This document shows positions 20,370 to 21,959 of a stretch of DNA of 21,959 nucleotides, piece after piece (position 1 is the stretch's first letter; every line of letters begins with the position of its first letter). The stretch spans positions 1 to 21,959 of the IMG/VR virus record IMGVR_UViG_3300031278_000017. One strand, 5' to 3'. The DNA is from a virus. A program made the position numbers and the translations under genes. Under the pieces are notes generated by a model. That model searched no databases. It worked only from the letters and a program-made list of their open reading frames with translations, and was not told the DNA's origin.

Positions 20370-21293
20370 ATGACATTAGTAACTTCAGACTTCCTCGCCG
20401 GCCTGATGACAAACTACCGGGCAATCTTCACCAAGGCGCTCGACGAAGCGTTCGCCGAGAAGCCGCTCTACACGGAGATAGCCACGAAGTTCGACAGTCT
20501 TACCGCCGAGGAGAGCTACGGATGGCTCGGGGCTAACCCGACGATGTCGGAGTGGAAGGACAAGAGACAGGTAAAATCACCCAAGGCCTATGACTACACT
20601 CTGACGAACAAGCACTACGAGGGCACCATATCCGTCAACCGCGATACCTATGACGACGACAAGTACGGGATGATTGCCCCTCGAATCCGCGGGCTCGCCA
20701 ACAGGGCGGTCCGCCACTTCAACCAGGTGATTGTCAGCCAGCTGGACGACGGCGCCACGCTGCTCGCGTATGACGAGGCCGCCTTCTTTGGCACCTCCAG
20801 GACCATCGGCGACAGCGGGACCATCGCCAACCAGCTCACCGGCAACTATTCCGACTCCGGCGACGAGATTCGGGCGGCCCTGGCTGCCGCGTTCGTGGCG
20901 ATGCAGAACTTCAAGGACGACCAGGGCATTGTCATGGGGCTGATGCCCGACACCATCGTCTGCTCGCCCACGATGCTCATCCCCATCCGCAATGCCCTTC
21001 TGCCCGGTGTGGCGGGGACTGTACGGCCTGAGGCCGGGATATTCGCCGACGGGCTCATCCACCCGTCGCCATGGATTGACGGCGCGGCCAAGACCTGGTA
21101 CGTGCTTTGCACGAAAGCGGTTGAGGTGCGGCCGATAATCTTCCAGCTCCGCAAGAACGTGGAGTTCGTGTCCATGGACAAGCCCGACAGCAACAGCGTG
21201 TTCATGCAGAATGAGTTCTACTATGGCGTAGACGACAGGTTCGCCTCCGGCTACGGCGACCCGCGAACCGCCATCCAGATAGTCAACACGTAA
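20370..21293 (+). CDS. Major capsid protein (Mu gpT-like)
   Basis: This 307-residue protein matches the Mu-type major head subunit family: an N-terminal LMTNYRAIFTKALDEA, the YGWLGANPTMSEWKDKRQVKSP segment, then YEGTISVNRDTYDDDKYGMIAPRIRGLANRAVRHFNQVIVSQL, a central PDTIVCSPTMLIPIRNALL and a C-terminal NEFYYGVDDRFASGYGDPRTAIQIV. It should form the HK97-fold shell of the head. The length is typical. The SD AAAGGAGA precedes the ATG. It follows protease/scaffold and decoration genes in the usual order. The gene has the lowest apparent coding irregularity and is probably the most highly expressed gene of the window. Confidence 0.93.
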   Translation: MTLVTSDFLAGLMTNYRAIFTKALDEAFAEKPLYTEIATKFDSLTAEESYGWLGANPTMSEWKDKRQVKSPKAYDYTLTNKHYEGTISVNRDTYDDDKYGMIAPRIRGLANRAVRHFNQVIVSQLDDGATLLAYDEAAFFGTSRTIGDSGTIANQLTGNYSDSGDEIRAALAAAFVAMQNFKDDQGIVMGLMPDTIVCSPTMLIPIRNALLPGVAGTVRPEAGIFADGLIHPSPWIDGAAKTWYVLCTKAVEVRPIIFQLRKNVEFVSMDKPDSNSVFMQNEFYYGVDDRFASGYGDPRTAIQIVNT

Positions 21294-21296
21294 AGC

Positions 21297-21357
21297 CTTC
21301 AGGCTTGCGCTTAGCGGGAGGAGCGCACGGGTTTCTCCCGCCCACGGAATCCTGAAG
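21297..21357 (+). terminator. Long two-part hairpin after the major capsid gene
   Basis: An outer stem CTTCAGG (21297-21303)/CCTGAAG (21351-21357) encloses an inner stem GCGGGAG (21314-21320)/CTCCCGC (21335-21341). Both are perfect seven-base stems. There is no T-run, so it is more likely an mRNA-stabilising or processing hairpin, or a partial terminator, that separates the highly expressed capsid gene from the genes after it. GGAATCCTG at 21346-21354 recalls the reverse orientation of the dispersed repeat. Confidence 0.55.
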
Positions 21358-21374
21358 AGAAGGAGGACAGCAGA

Positions 21375-21614
21375 ATGAAGGCCAAAATCAAAGTCGAGGC
21401 GACGGTAGACGTCGGCAGGAAAGACTACAAGGCGCTCGAGGCGGCAGGCCCGCTCGAGCTGGTGCAGACAGCCCAAATGCAGGGCGCGAAAATAAGCACC
21501 AGCGTCGAGAAGGCGCGCCAGACCGCCAAAGAAAGGAAGGCGGAGCCGCCTGAGCCCGGCGGGGAGGAAGGCAGTGGCGATAATGTCGGGAAGGGTGGCG
21601 GCGTACCGTCATAA
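21375..21614 (+). CDS. Small hypothetical head-region protein
   Basis: This 79-residue protein is preceded by AAGGAGG. The first 50 residues look like a small alpha/beta unit (KAKIKVEATVDVGRKDYKALEAAGPLELV), and the tail is disordered and Gly/Glu/Pro-rich (EPPEPGGEEGSG). No family is recognised. It overlaps the next gene by 41 bases. Its position suggests a head or connector accessory protein. Confidence 0.65.
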   Translation: MKAKIKVEATVDVGRKDYKALEAAGPLELVQTAQMQGAKISTSVEKARQTAKERKAEPPEPGGEEGSGDNVGKGGGVPS

Positions 21615-21783
21615 CGCCTCTGACTTGGGCACCTCAACGACGATATTCTTTGTGGATGGCAGGGAACTGACCGTCGATGGCCATGTTCACTTTCCGCATA
21701 ACATGACTTTTGAGGTTCGCTATCAGAGGAGAAACGACCCGGAGCCGCACAAAATAAAGCAGATAACGGCTGTGGCCGGATAA
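21574..21783 (+). CDS. Small hypothetical protein overlapping the previous gene
   Basis: This 69-residue product (GTG start) is predicted to be beta-rich (STTIFFVDGRELTVDGHVHFPHNMTFEVRYQRR). The GTG at 21574 is favoured because GGGAGG (21562-21567) lies six bases upstream; the ATG at 21583 would be 15 bases away. Its start lies within the 3' disordered tail of the previous gene in another frame. No family is recognised. Confidence 0.6.
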   Translation: MAIMSGRVAAYRHNASDLGTSTTIFFVDGRELTVDGHVHFPHNMTFEVRYQRRNDPEPHKIKQITAVAG

Positions 21784-21793
21784 GGAGACGAGC

Positions 21794-21959
21794 ATGAGTT
21801 ACTGCACTATAGCGGATGTTCAGACGCTGAATCCGACAAGGACGTACAGCGCGACGTCTAAACCGACTCTGACTCAGGTCGGGGAGTACATAACGCAGAT
21901 AGCCGGCGAGGTCGACACGGTTTTGCAGGGCAGAGGTCTTGGGGTGCCGATTGAGACTC
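21794..21959 (+). CDS. Head-tail connector protein (gp6/DUF1320-like), 5' part only
   Basis: The gene starts with ATG at 21794 after GGAG and runs off the window. The 55 visible residues begin MSYCTIADVQTLNPTRTYS and continue SKPTLTQVGEYITQIAGEVDTVL, the pattern typical of phage head-tail connector (gp6-like / DUF1320, Mu gp36-like) proteins, which sit between portal and tail. The position after the major head gene agrees. Confidence 0.75.
   Translation, partial: MSYCTIADVQTLNPTRTYSATSKPTLTQVGEYITQIAGEVDTVLQGRGLGVPIET

Noticed and set aside
20577-21476. 299-codon minus-strand frame opposite the major capsid gene
   Set aside because: It is antisense to a clear capsid gene, with shadow-like composition.

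Overview
This window is a stretch of a tailed-phage (Caudoviricetes) genome or prophage. Every supported gene lies on the + strand. Genes are tightly packed, with many ATGA/GTGA/TGATG stop-start overlaps, and almost every start has a strong AAGGAGG-type Shine-Dalgarno (SD), so the host is a bacterium. The DNA is GC-rich but uses ATA (Ile) and AGG (Arg) codons heavily. I cannot name the host. No tRNA, rRNA, CRISPR array or insertion sequence was seen.

Layout. 0-2 kb: a tyrosine recombinase (integrase) followed by three small unknown genes. 2-4.8 kb: a recombination/DNA-modification block with a PD-(D/E)XK nuclease, a C5-cytosine methyltransferase, an acidic-tailed protein of unknown role and two small proteins. 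4.8-5.8 kb: a nucleoside 2-deoxyribosyltransferase-like protein and a NadR-like P-loop kinase. 5.8-10.2 kb: the replication core, a Prim-Pol/RepA-type helicase with a C-terminal HTH domain and a family A DNA polymerase with an N-terminal family 4 uracil-DNA-glycosylase-like domain. 10.2-13.2 kb: a Cys-rich double-HTH regulator, an ATP-dependent DNA ligase, a zinc-ribbon protein, a small unknown and a dNMP kinase. 13.2-22 kb: packaging and head genes, namely small and large terminase, a portal fused to a MuF-like domain, a ChaB/Mu-I-like protease/scaffold, a decoration-like protein with a signal peptide, a small coiled-coil protein, a Mu gpT-like major capsid protein, two small proteins and the start of a head-tail connector cut by the window edge.

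How it fits together. The integrase implies a temperate lifestyle, although no repressor was recognised. The nuclease, primase-helicase, polymerase and ligase would form a nearly self-contained replication and recombination machine, with the dNMP kinase and the deoxyribosyltransferase-like protein supplying nucleotides. The head genes follow the Mu-type order (portal, F-like, protease/scaffold, major head) but sit with a terminase and an integrase instead of Mu transposition genes, so the genome is a mosaic.

The most unusual signal is a dispersed element built on the exact 12-mer CCAGGATTCGCG. It occurs four times exactly and at least once degenerately, always between genes or at a gene end and always within a potential hairpin, and it forms inverted pairs at 12.1 kb and 17.2-17.4 kb. 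Other points of interest are two nested in-frame starts in the protease/scaffold gene, the signal peptide on a capsid-type protein, and the loss of expected catalytic residues in the UDG-like domain of the polymerase.
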